Notes under the pieces: generated by a model | The model's database searches: none | The model's input: the letters and a program-made list of their open reading frames with translations, nothing else | What the model was told of the DNA's origin: nothing | Shown: piece after piece, positions 51,481 to 59,563 of the stretch | Layout: every line of letters starts with the position of its first letter | How positions within the stretch are numbered: the first letter of the stretch is position 1 | Assembly: GCA_958295715.1 (NCBI GenBank) | Contig: OY282371.1 | Span: forward strand, 1,125,183-1,189,182 | Length of the DNA: 64,000 bases | Source of the DNA: an uncultured Dehalococcoidia bacterium | Lineage (GTDB): Bacteria; Chloroflexota; Dehalococcoidia; Lucifugimonadales; GCA-2712585 | Direction of reading: 5' to 3' | Program-made: the position numbers and the translations under genes

Positions 51481-52296
51481 ATGCTCGATAGGCTGAGTCT
51501 TGACGGTAAGGTGACCATAGTCACCGGCGGCGGCACGGGGTTGGGGCGGGCCATGGTCGTCGCCCTGGCCAGGGCCGGCTCCGACGTGGTGATAGCTTCA
51601 CGGCGGCCAGGCCCCATCCAAGACGCCGCCGCGGAGGTCGAAGCCCTGGGCCGGCGCGCCTTGGCCGTTCCCACAGACGTCACCTCGTCGGACCAGGTGA
51701 ACGCCATGGCCCGGCAGTGCTTGGACGAGTTCGGGAGGGTGGACGTACTCATCAACAACGCCGCCATGCTCGGCGCCCCCCGCACCCCCATTTGGGACAT
51801 GACCGATGAGGAGTGGCGGTTGGGCATAGACGCCAACCTCACCGGGGCCTTCTACTGCGCCCGCGCCGTGGCCCGCCACATGGTGGAACGAGGGCAGGGC
51901 AAGATAATAAACGTGGCGTCGGGCTTCGGGCTGCGCGGCGGAAGGGACATGTACACCTACACCTGCGGTAAGGGCGGCCTAATGCAGTTCACCCGTACCC
52001 TGGCCATGAGCTTGGGGCCTTACGGGGTCACGGCCAGCGCCATAGTCCCCGGCTTCATACCCACCAAGGGCGTCGAGTCCATGAGAGACGCCCTCCCAAC
52101 GGCCGCCGACCGCGTCCCCATAGGCGAGTTCCCCAAGCCCGCCGACGTGGGGCCTATAGCCGTTTTTCTGGCGTCGGCGGCCTCCGACTACATGAACGGA
52201 GAGGCCATCACCATAGACAGCGGCGGGCTGGCGGCGGGCTTCGCGCCCACGGGTCACGCCCCCATCATACCCTTGGAATCGCTTCAGAGGAGGTAG
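51481..52296 (+). CDS. Short-chain dehydrogenase, catalytically complete
   Basis: 271 residues, ATG behind GAGGAGG. It has TGGGTGLG at 15-22, NNAA at 92-95, Asn119 in DANLTG, Ser147 in NVASG, and Tyr160-x3-Lys164 in YTCGK. A C-terminal GEAITIDSGGL is normal for the family. Substrate unknown. It is followed after only 2 nt by a second SDR of the same length register that lacks the catalytic residues, so the two are co-translated and may form a heteromer. Confidence 0.88.
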   Translation: MLDRLSLDGKVTIVTGGGTGLGRAMVVALARAGSDVVIASRRPGPIQDAAAEVEALGRRALAVPTDVTSSDQVNAMARQCLDEFGRVDVLINNAAMLGAPRTPIWDMTDEEWRLGIDANLTGAFYCARAVARHMVERGQGKIINVASGFGLRGGRDMYTYTCGKGGLMQFTRTLAMSLGPYGVTASAIVPGFIPTKGVESMRDALPTAADRVPIGEFPKPADVGPIAVFLASAASDYMNGEAITIDSGGLAAGFAPTGHAPIIPLESLQRR

Positions 52297-52298
52297 AA

Positions 52299-53060
52299 AT
52301 GCCCGTTATTCCCGAATATCGTTTGGATGGCAAGGTGGCCTTCCTGGCAGGAGAGGGCGACGGCCTCACGCCCACCCTGGCCGGGGCGCTAGTGGAGGCG
52401 GGCGCCAAGGTCTTTGTGATGGGGCCTCATCAGCCGGTGGTGGAAGGGGGTATGCTGGAAGCAGCCAAGCGCGGCGGCCACGCCCTGGGCCTCTTCGGCG
52501 ACCCCGCCGACCCCGTGTCCCTTGAGCGGGCCTTGGAAGCCCTGCTGCCCCTGTGGGGCCGGGTGGACGTGCTCGTCAACAACTGCCGCGCGCCCTTCGC
52601 CAAGCCCTTCGAGTCGGTGGAGGCCGCCGAGTGGGACGAGACCATACGCCGCAACCTCGGCTCCGCCTATCTCCTCTCCCACCGGATAGGCCGCGAGATG
52701 CTCAAGCAGGGTGGAGGCAGGATTATCAACGTCATCTCCGGCCTTGCCGAGCGGGGGATGCAGAACTCCACCGCCTTTTGCGCCAGCCAGGGGGCCGTTT
52801 TGCAACTCACCCGCTCCCTGGCCCTGGACTGGGCGCGGCGCGGCGTCCGGGTCAACGCCGTGGGGCTGGGCTGGATGGACGACGCGGAATCCGGCGATCC
52901 GGAGCCGCAAAGCGACCTCCTGACGCGGTACATCCCCCTCAAGCGCAAGGCCGTCCCCGAAGACCTGGCCCCGCTGGTGGTGTGGCTGGCCTCCGACGCC
53001 TGCGCCTTCACCACAGGGCAGCCCATCTACCTCGACGGCGGCCTCATGGCCCATCCCTAA
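52299..53060 (+). CDS. Degenerate SDR, probable non-catalytic partner
   Basis: 253 residues. It aligns without gaps to the preceding SDR around the active site, but Tyr160 is Phe and Lys164 is Gln (FCASQ). The glycine-rich motif TGxxxGxG is replaced by AGEGDGL (17-23). Ser147 (NVISG) and Asn119 (RRNLGS) remain, and NNC is at 94-96. The C-terminus TGQPIYLDGGL is intact. The fold is therefore maintained while catalysis and normal cofactor binding are probably lost. Codon quality is good and there is no frameshift, so this is a functional protein and not a pseudogene. Confidence 0.85.
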   Translation: MPVIPEYRLDGKVAFLAGEGDGLTPTLAGALVEAGAKVFVMGPHQPVVEGGMLEAAKRGGHALGLFGDPADPVSLERALEALLPLWGRVDVLVNNCRAPFAKPFESVEAAEWDETIRRNLGSAYLLSHRIGREMLKQGGGRIINVISGLAERGMQNSTAFCASQGAVLQLTRSLALDWARRGVRVNAVGLGWMDDAESGDPEPQSDLLTRYIPLKRKAVPEDLAPLVVWLASDACAFTTGQPIYLDGGLMAHP

Positions 53061-53083
53061 GCGGCGGCCTTATAGCTCCATGC

Positions 53084-53143
53084 CCCTTCTTGTGGAGGCC
53101 CTTTTTGTGGAGGCCCCTCTTGTGGAGGCCCCTCTTGTGGAGG
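53084..53143. repeat. 15-bp minisatellite, four copies
   Basis: The unit TTGTGGAGGCCCCTC is repeated about four times, with one or two changes in the first two copies. It lies in the gap between the SDR pair and the his operon. It could extend a short frame (repeat LVEAP), but nothing else supports translation. Confidence 0.85.
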
Positions 53144-53273
53144 AAGAATGCGGCAGCTTGGCCGTTCCCTCCTCCCGATTTCGGGGGGATGGCGGTTACC
53201 CACGCCTCTTACCGGGAGAGGGTGGAAGCCGTAGGGAACCGTCCAACCAAAGAGACCCCAAACGCCCATCGCC

Positions 53274-53302
53274 TTGAGCGATAGAAACCTCTGGTATACA
53301 AT
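53274..53302 (+). promoter_or_regulatory. Promoter of the his operon, leaderless start predicted
   Basis: TTGAGC at 53274-53279, a 17-bp spacer, and TACAAT at 53297-53302. The first transcribed base would be about 53309-53310, the GTG start of hisZ. Confidence 0.6.
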
Positions 53303-53309
53303 CGGGGCC

Positions 53310-54782
53310 GTGAAGACTGAAACGCCGCAAAACCCACCAGCCCTACGCCGCCCCGGTGAAGAGGACGGGCTGTCCCTAACCGGGGCCTACGGGCTGCTAA
53401 CGTCCCTATTCTCCAGCCACGGCTACACCCTGGTCGACACACCCATTCTGGAGCCTGCCGAACTGTTCGTCCGCAAGGGCGGCGGCGAGTTGGCGGCCCG
53501 GATGCACTCCTTCACCGACCCCGGCGGCAACTGGTTGAGCCTGCGCCCCGAGTTCACCTCATCGATAGTCCGCTCATGCCTGGAAAACAACCTGCTCCGG
53601 TCCCTGCCCTTCCGCGCCCAGTACGGCGGCCCCGTATTCCGGTACGGCGGGGAACGGGAGCCGAGGCGCCAGTTCCACCAGGCCGGCGTTGAACTCATCG
53701 GGTCGGGACACCCCCGGGCCGACGCCGAGGCCCTGGTCTTGGCGTGTCAGGGGCTGGCGGCCCTGGGAATCCGGGGCGGCGTGAAGCTAACCCTTGGCGA
53801 CCTTGGCCCCTACAACGAGTTGGCGGGGCGCCTGGGCCTGTCGGAACGCGCGCGGCTCTTTGTCCTAGACAACGTGAGCAGGCTCAAGGGCGGCGCCCAG
53901 GAACTGGAGGCGGCTCAGCAGAGGGCCCACGAGTTCCGGCTCATCTCCAAGGACGGCCTCAGCGACCCCGTTCTGGCTCAGCCCGTTCTGGTCCAGCCCG
54001 TTCTCGCCCAGATAGAGGGACTTGACGAGGGCCGAGCCCGCGACCTCATCGCCGCCATGATAGAGCAGACGGAACCCGGTTTCCTGGGCCAACGGACGGC
54101 TGAGGAGATAGCCGAGCGGCTGCTCAACAAGCTCCGGGGCGCGCAGGACAGGGAGAAGATGACCCGCGCCCTGCGGCTGGCCTCCCAACTGGCCGCTATA
54201 GAGGGGGAACCGGCGGCGGCCTTGGAACAGGCGCGGGGGCTGCTGAAGGCCGAGGCTCCCCGCTCCGAGGCCCTTGACCGCTTGGAAGAGGTGGTGTCCC
54301 TCATGGATGGCGAGGATCTGGGCGGCGCCGAGGCGCGCGTCGACTTTGGCATGACCCGCGGAATCGCCTACTACACCGGAGTCCTCTTTGAACTGGTGGA
54401 CGTGAACAGCGGCCTCTCCCTCGGCGGCGGCGGCCGCTACGACGACCTGATAGGCGCCCTGGGAGGCCGCGACCTGCCCGCCTTTGGCTTCGCCTACGAC
54501 GTGGAGCATATCCTGGCCATGACGCAGGACCAGCCGCACCTTGGAGACGCCGCGCCCCAACGGTCAGGCGTCCTGGCGCTTCCCGCCACTCCGGACGCCT
54601 TCAAGGAGGCGCGGCGGGTGGCCGCGGAGCTACGGGACAGCCGCCGCGAACCCGTGGAGATGGAGGTCTCCGGCCGGAGCCTCCAAGAATGCCTCGCCTA
54701 CGCCGCGGCCAAGGGCATAAGCGAGGTCATCGAAGTCTTCCCCAACTCCGAAAGGAAAACCCACCTCCTTGACGTCAAATAA
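53310..54782 (+). CDS. hisZ: HisZ-like ATP-phosphoribosyltransferase regulatory subunit
   Basis: 490 residues from the GTG at 53310. A TTG 12 codons earlier is the -35 box. It is a class II aaRS-like fold: LRPEFTSSIVRSCL, VFRYGGEREPRRQFHQAGVE, then FGMTRGIAYYTGVLFE and LGGGGRYDDLIG. The HisS-specific GLDYY is GIAYY. With the neighbouring genes this indicates HisZ rather than a tRNA synthetase. It keeps a C-terminal anticodon-binding-like domain (about 415-490), which HisZ proteins usually lack, so the length is unusual. A 15-bp repeat encoding PVL-x-Q three times (about residues 220-234) marks a variable loop. Confidence 0.82.
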   Translation: MKTETPQNPPALRRPGEEDGLSLTGAYGLLTSLFSSHGYTLVDTPILEPAELFVRKGGGELAARMHSFTDPGGNWLSLRPEFTSSIVRSCLENNLLRSLPFRAQYGGPVFRYGGEREPRRQFHQAGVELIGSGHPRADAEALVLACQGLAALGIRGGVKLTLGDLGPYNELAGRLGLSERARLFVLDNVSRLKGGAQELEAAQQRAHEFRLISKDGLSDPVLAQPVLVQPVLAQIEGLDEGRARDLIAAMIEQTEPGFLGQRTAEEIAERLLNKLRGAQDREKMTRALRLASQLAAIEGEPAAALEQARGLLKAEAPRSEALDRLEEVVSLMDGEDLGGAEARVDFGMTRGIAYYTGVLFELVDVNSGLSLGGGGRYDDLIGALGGRDLPAFGFAYDVEHILAMTQDQPHLGDAAPQRSGVLALPATPDAFKEARRVAAELRDSRREPVEMEVSGRSLQECLAYAAAKGISEVIEVFPNSERKTHLLDVK

Positions 54783-55797
54783 CTCGACGCCCGGCAACTC
54801 GTCTATCCGGCTGATGCTGCCCAGCGCGGGGGCGCTCTACGAGTCCACGCGGGAGTTCCTGAACGCCTGCAACCTGCCGGTGGACAGGCCAAGCGCCCGG
54901 CGGTACACGGGCCGGATTCCCAGCCTAAACGGCGTCACGGTCCTATTTCAGCGAACGGCGGACATCGCCTCCAAGGTGGAGGACGGCAGGGCGGACCTGG
55001 GCGTCACCGGCTTGGACAGGTTCCTAGAGTATCGTCGAGAGGCCGGAGGGGCCGCCATCCTAATAGAAGACCTGGGCTTTGGCCGGTGCAAGCTGTGCCT
55101 GGCCGCGCCCAGCGCCTGGCTGGACGTGACGGCCATGAGCGACTTGGCAGACCTGGCCTTGGAGTTTCGCCAACGGGGCAGGCAGCTACGCATCGCCACC
55201 AAGTACCCCCGGCTGGTGAACCGGTATCTGCTCAAGAACGGCATCAACCACTTCCGGCTGGTCATGGCCACCGGGGCCATAGAGGCCACCGTCGGCACCG
55301 GCTTCGCCGACCTGGTGGCAGACATAACGTCCAGCGGCGAGACCCTGCGGGAGAACCGGCTCAGACCCCTGGAGGACGGCTGCATCCTCACCTCCCAAGC
55401 GTGTCTAATCGGCAACCGGGCCACCATCGGCAGAAGCCCCGCGGCCCTTGGGCGCGTGAGGGACCTGCTGGAAATGATGTCGGGACACCTTCAAGCCAAG
55501 TCCCACTACCGCCTATCCGCCAACATCCGGGCCGGCTCCCCGGAAGAGTTGGCGGCCAAGGCCCTGAAGCAGCCTAATTTGGCGGGAGTGCGGGGCCCAA
55601 CCGTTTCCAAGGTGTATAATGTGGACGGTGAAGGATGGTACGACGTGAGCCTGATAGTGGCTCAGGACAACCTGTTGCAGGTGGTGGACCATCTCCGGGG
55701 GATTGGCGCCACGGAGATATCCACCACGCGCCTCGGCTACATGTTCCGGGAGCGCTGCTTCCCCTATGAAGCCCTTCTCGCCAAGCTGGAGGGATAG
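54769..55797 (+). CDS. hisG: ATP phosphoribosyltransferase, long form
   Basis: 342 residues from a TTG at 54769 that overlaps the hisZ end by 14 nt. The catalytic domain has RLMLPSAGALYE, GRADLGVTGLDRFLEY and the PRPP loop region MATGAIEATVGTGFADLVADI. After about residue 240 a regulatory ACT-like domain follows: VRGPTVSKVY, VSLIVAQDNLLQVVDHLRGIGA. It catalyses the first step of histidine synthesis. Long HisG enzymes normally work without HisZ, so its coupling to a HisZ-like gene is unusual. Confidence 0.92.
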   Translation: MTSNNSTPGNSSIRLMLPSAGALYESTREFLNACNLPVDRPSARRYTGRIPSLNGVTVLFQRTADIASKVEDGRADLGVTGLDRFLEYRREAGGAAILIEDLGFGRCKLCLAAPSAWLDVTAMSDLADLALEFRQRGRQLRIATKYPRLVNRYLLKNGINHFRLVMATGAIEATVGTGFADLVADITSSGETLRENRLRPLEDGCILTSQACLIGNRATIGRSPAALGRVRDLLEMMSGHLQAKSHYRLSANIRAGSPEELAAKALKQPNLAGVRGPTVSKVYNVDGEGWYDVSLIVAQDNLLQVVDHLRGIGATEISTTRLGYMFRERCFPYEALLAKLEG

Positions 55798-56553
55798 ATG
55801 CCCAACCTGCCAACCCATTTCAACTTCGCCCTCGACACCCTAACCGCCCTGAACGACCCGTCTATCCAGTCCCACGTCGGGAGTTTCCTTTTGGGAAGCG
55901 CCACCCCGGACATTCGCGCCCTCACCAAGGGCAAGCGTTCCCACACCCACTTCGCCCCTTTGGAGGTGGACAGGGTTGGCGTCGGCGCCCAGGCGTTGTT
56001 CCGCTCCCATCCCCACCTGCGCCGCGCGCCCCGGCTGAGCGGGGCCACCCGCTCCTTCCTGGCCGGGTACATCAGCCACCTTGTCACCGACGAGACATGG
56101 ATAACCCGCATCTACCAGCCCTATTTCGCCAACCGGGGCGTATTCCCCGAACCCGTGGAGGCCAACGTGTTGGACAGGGCCTTGCAGCTGGACATGGACC
56201 GGCAGGCGCGGGAGGCCGCCCCGGGAATGGACAGGATTATCGAGCAGTTGCAGCAATCAGACCGGGACGTGCAGGTGGGCTTCATTGACGCCGCCCTCCT
56301 CAGCGACTGGCGGGCGTGGGTGTCGGACTTCAGCGCCCGCCCCTTTTCGTGGGACAGGCTCTTCTTCCTGGCGCGGCGTCGCAACGCCGGCGGCCCGGAG
56401 ACCCGCGCCATTGTGGAGGACTTTATCTCATCGCCCCACTCCAACCTTCAAAAGGTCCATCGCAGAGTCCCGAAGGAGGAAGTCAAGGAGTTCCGCGAGA
56501 GGGCCATAGCCGAGTCCGCCAGACTCATACGGGAGCATCTGAATGTATCCTAA
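55798..56553 (+). CDS. Zinc-dependent phospholipase C-like protein
   Basis: 251 residues, ATG directly after the hisG stop. The N-terminal part has MPNLPTHFNFALDTL, SFLLGSATPDIR, THF and FLAGYISHLVTDETW, the His/Asp pattern of the Zn_dep_PLPC family. No signal peptide, so it is probably cytoplasmic and not a secreted phospholipase. Its position inside the his operon with overlapping ends (hisD starts 11 nt before its stop) implies co-expression, but I know of no role for the family in histidine synthesis. It could be a hydrolase acting on a phosphorylated by-product; this is speculation. Confidence 0.82.
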   Translation: MPNLPTHFNFALDTLTALNDPSIQSHVGSFLLGSATPDIRALTKGKRSHTHFAPLEVDRVGVGAQALFRSHPHLRRAPRLSGATRSFLAGYISHLVTDETWITRIYQPYFANRGVFPEPVEANVLDRALQLDMDRQAREAAPGMDRIIEQLQQSDRDVQVGFIDAALLSDWRAWVSDFSARPFSWDRLFFLARRRNAGGPETRAIVEDFISSPHSNLQKVHRRVPKEEVKEFRERAIAESARLIREHLNVS

Positions 56554-57877
56554 ACTGCTTCACGGCCTGGACGAGGGCAAAAGATTCCTCTCCCTTAGAG
56601 GCTCGCCGGATCCGGACGGCCCTTCAGAGCAAGACCGGGCGCGCTCCCTGGAACTCTTTGGCGAACCCCTCTCCCTTGAGGAGTCCGTCCGGCGCATACT
56701 GGAGGACGTGCGGCGCGACGGCGCCCCCGCGGCCCTCCGCTACTCCCGGATTCTGGACGGCCTGGACTCGCCCGACCTTGAGGTTCCCCAAGAGGAGAGG
56801 GACAGGGCCGCCGCCAGCGTAGACCGTTCCCTCATAGATGCCCTTAAGTTCTCCGCCCGCCGCGTGAAGGAGTACCACCGGGCCACCCTGCCCAAGAGTT
56901 GGGTCGACCACGAACGGGGCCTGGGCGAGCGGGTTGTGCCCATGGACACGGTGGGGGTCTACGCCCCCGGCGGCAGCGCCTCGTATCCCTCAACCGTCAT
57001 AATGACCGTAGTTCCCGCGCGGGTGGCCGGCGTTGAAAACGTCATCCTCTGCACGCCATCGGCGACCCCGGCGGTGATGGCCGCGGCGGCCATAGCCGGC
57101 GTGGACCGGGTCTTCCGCATCGGCGGCGTCCAGGCCATCGGCGCCATGGCCTACGGCGCCGGCGCCGTGCCAAAGGTGAACATGGTCTGCGGGCCGGGCA
57201 ACGCCTTCGTCACCCTGGCCAAGAAGATGGTCTACGGCGAGGTGGCCATCGACGGCCTCTACGGCCCCACCGAGACCGTTCTGGTGGCCGACGGCGCCGC
57301 CAATCCCGTCCACTGCGCCGCCGACCTCCTGGCCCAGGCTGAACACGACCCTCTGGCCTCCCCCATCCTCATCACCGACTCCCCCGCTATGGCCGACGAC
57401 GTCCGGCGGGAGGTGGAGCGGCAGCTGCCCGGTTTGGAGCGCCGCGACGTGGCCGTCAACTCACTGGCAAACGGCGGCCGCGTCATCCTGGTGGACAACC
57501 TGTCCCAGGCCATGGAGTTGGCCAACTTCGCGGCCCCCGAGCACCTGTGCCTTATGGTGGAAGACCCCTGGCGCTGGGCGGAGGAGGCGCGGAACGCCGG
57601 CGGCCTCTTCCTGGGGACCCACTCCCCGGAGGTGGTCGGGGACTACGTCGCCGGGCCTAGCCACGTTATGCCCACGGGAGGAACGGCGCGCTTCTCCTCG
57701 GCCCTGGGAGTCCGCCAGTTCCTCAAGACCATGCCCGTCGTCGGCCTGAAGGCCCACGGGTTTGAGGAGATGGCCCGCGCCGCCTCTATTATCGCCAGGC
57801 GAGAGGGCTTTACGGCCCACGCCAGGGCCATGGAGATACGGCTGGAAAACGGAAGGGAGGCCTCGGCCGATGAGTGA
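56543..57877 (+). CDS. hisD: Histidinol dehydrogenase
   Basis: 444 residues. Blocks in order are YAPGGSASYPSTVIMTVVPA, GGVQAIGAMAYG, VCGPGNAFVTLAKK and GPTETVLVAD. The zinc and catalytic residues are the Gln and His in LLAQAEHDPLAS, the Glu-His pair in APEHLC, the Asp in VVGDYVAGPSHVMPTGG, and the final His in FTAHARAMEIRLE. It oxidises histidinol to histidine in two NAD-dependent steps. Overlaps both the upstream PLC-like gene and hisC (by 8 nt). Confidence 0.96.
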   Translation: MYPKLLHGLDEGKRFLSLRGSPDPDGPSEQDRARSLELFGEPLSLEESVRRILEDVRRDGAPAALRYSRILDGLDSPDLEVPQEERDRAAASVDRSLIDALKFSARRVKEYHRATLPKSWVDHERGLGERVVPMDTVGVYAPGGSASYPSTVIMTVVPARVAGVENVILCTPSATPAVMAAAAIAGVDRVFRIGGVQAIGAMAYGAGAVPKVNMVCGPGNAFVTLAKKMVYGEVAIDGLYGPTETVLVADGAANPVHCAADLLAQAEHDPLASPILITDSPAMADDVRREVERQLPGLERRDVAVNSLANGGRVILVDNLSQAMELANFAAPEHLCLMVEDPWRWAEEARNAGGLFLGTHSPEVVGDYVAGPSHVMPTGGTARFSSALGVRQFLKTMPVVGLKAHGFEEMARAASIIARREGFTAHARAMEIRLENGREASADE

Positions 57878-58967
57878 CGCTTTGAATCTGGTTCTGCCCC
57901 ACCTCAGAACGCCCCAAGGGTACGACGGGGTACGCTCACTGGAGGCCATGGCCGCGGAGGCCGGGATACGCCCGGAAAACGTCATCCGGCTCAACGGCAA
58001 CGAGAACTCCTACGGCCCATCCCCCAAAGTCGCCGAGGCCCTGGCGACCTTCGACCAGTACAACCGCTATCCCGACCCGGAGCAGAAGGCCCTGCGCGAG
58101 GCCCTGTCCGAATACACCGGCGCCCCCGCCGAGGGGATTGTGGCCGGAAACGGCAGCGACGAGCTTATCGACCTGGTTATCAGGCTCTTCGTGGGACCCG
58201 GCGACCGGATTATCGAGCCAACGCCCACCTTCGGCATGTACCGCTTCTCCGCCCGGCTGGTGAACGCCGAGGTGGTCACGGTTCCCAGGTATCCGAACTT
58301 TGAGCTTAACGTGGAAGGCATCCGATTGGCCTTGGACAAGCGAACCAAGATCATCTTCCTGGCGTCTCCCAACAACCCCACCGGCAACATGGCCGCCGAA
58401 AGCGAGGTCCGGAGGCTGCTGGAACTTCCCGCCGTGGTGGTGGTCGACGAAGCCTACTACGAGTATTGCGGCCGAACGGCCATGCCCCTGCTCGCCGAAT
58501 ATCCCAACCTCATAGTCCTGCGCACCTTCAGCAAATGGGCGGGGCTGGCGGGACTGAGGGTCGGCCTGGGGGCCATGAGCCCCGACGTGGCCGGCCTGAT
58601 GATGACCATCAAGCCGCCCTATAACATGAACCGCGCCGCCGAGGTGGCCATGCTGGCCTCCCTCCAAGACACGGACCTACTCATGGAACGCATCAAGCCG
58701 GTGGTTGAGGAGCGTGAGCGCATGTTTTCCCTCCTCAAGGCCATCCCAGGCGTCACACCCATACCGTCCCAGGCCAACTTCATGATGGTCAGGCTTCCCG
58801 AGGGAAGGGGGGAGGAGATCTTCTACCGGCTGGCCCGCGGCGGCGTTTTCGTGCGCTGCTACGCCGACGAGGAGATGAAGGACTGCATACGGGTCAGCGT
58901 GGGCCTTCCTTGGGAGACCGACGGATTCGTCAAGGCCCTTGAGGAAGCGTTGGAGGCGCAGCCGTGA
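57870..58967 (+). CDS. hisC: Histidinol-phosphate aminotransferase
   Basis: 365 residues from the ATG at 57870, which has AAGGGAGG upstream and overlaps the hisD stop. A longer frame from 57762 lies inside hisD and is rejected. Class II PLP aminotransferase marks are RLNGNENSYGP, GNGSDELIDL, LASPNNPTGN, VVVDEAYYEY and the Schiff-base Lys in TFSKWAGLAGLRVG. It converts imidazole-acetol phosphate to histidinol phosphate. Confidence 0.95.
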   Translation: MSDALNLVLPHLRTPQGYDGVRSLEAMAAEAGIRPENVIRLNGNENSYGPSPKVAEALATFDQYNRYPDPEQKALREALSEYTGAPAEGIVAGNGSDELIDLVIRLFVGPGDRIIEPTPTFGMYRFSARLVNAEVVTVPRYPNFELNVEGIRLALDKRTKIIFLASPNNPTGNMAAESEVRRLLELPAVVVVDEAYYEYCGRTAMPLLAEYPNLIVLRTFSKWAGLAGLRVGLGAMSPDVAGLMMTIKPPYNMNRAAEVAMLASLQDTDLLMERIKPVVEERERMFSLLKAIPGVTPIPSQANFMMVRLPEGRGEEIFYRLARGGVFVRCYADEEMKDCIRVSVGLPWETDGFVKALEEALEAQP

Positions 58968-59563
58968 AGCCCCGCAAAGCGACGCTGGAGCGTGAGACCC
59001 GCGAGACCCGGATAAGCCTGTCAATCAATTTGGACGGCCGGGGCGCGTCGGAGGTGCGAACCGGGAACGGTATGCTGGACCACCTGATAGCCCAGCTTAG
59101 CCGCCACGGGCTTATTGACATAACGCTGCGCGCCCAGGGCGACCTGGAAACGGGCTGGCATCACCTGGTGGAAGACGCCGGCATCTGTTTGGGGCGCGCC
59201 TTCCGCGAGGCCTTGGGCGACGGGGCGGGCATCCACCGGATGGGACACGCCATCGTGCCCCTTGACGAGAGCCTCGCCACCGTGGCCGTGGACCTCAGCG
59301 GCCGAGGCTACGCCGCCATCGACTCCCAACTGAACGGCCGCATGGTCGAGACCCTACCGGGTGAGATGGTGGACCACTTCCTGGAGTCCTTCGCGCTAGA
59401 GGCCAAGATGAACCTCCACGCCAGGATAACGACGGGAGAGAACGCCCACCACAAGGCTGAAGCCCTGTTCAAGGCCCTGGCCAAGGCCCTCCGCCGCGCC
59501 TTGGAGCCGGACCCCCGGAACGCGGGCCAGGTCCCCAGCACCAAAGGCTCCATCACCACCTAG
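58964..59563 (+). CDS. hisB: Imidazoleglycerol-phosphate dehydratase
   Basis: 199 residues from a GTG that overlaps the hisC stop (GTGA). The metal sites are in GNGMLDHLIAQLSRHG, WHHLVEDAGICLG and HHKAEALFKALAKAL. The first HHxxED box is preceded by Trp where Asp is usual. RMGHAIVPLDESLA is conserved. It is monofunctional with no phosphatase domain. Last his gene here; hisH, hisA, hisF and hisI are not in the window. Confidence 0.95.
   Translation: MKPRKATLERETRETRISLSINLDGRGASEVRTGNGMLDHLIAQLSRHGLIDITLRAQGDLETGWHHLVEDAGICLGRAFREALGDGAGIHRMGHAIVPLDESLATVAVDLSGRGYAAIDSQLNGRMVETLPGEMVDHFLESFALEAKMNLHARITTGENAHHKAEALFKALAKALRRALEPDPRNAGQVPSTKGSITT

Noticed and set aside
53080..53277. 65-codon frame with LVEAP repeats
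   Set aside because: It is a translation of the minisatellite, runs into the his promoter, and has no ribosome-binding site.
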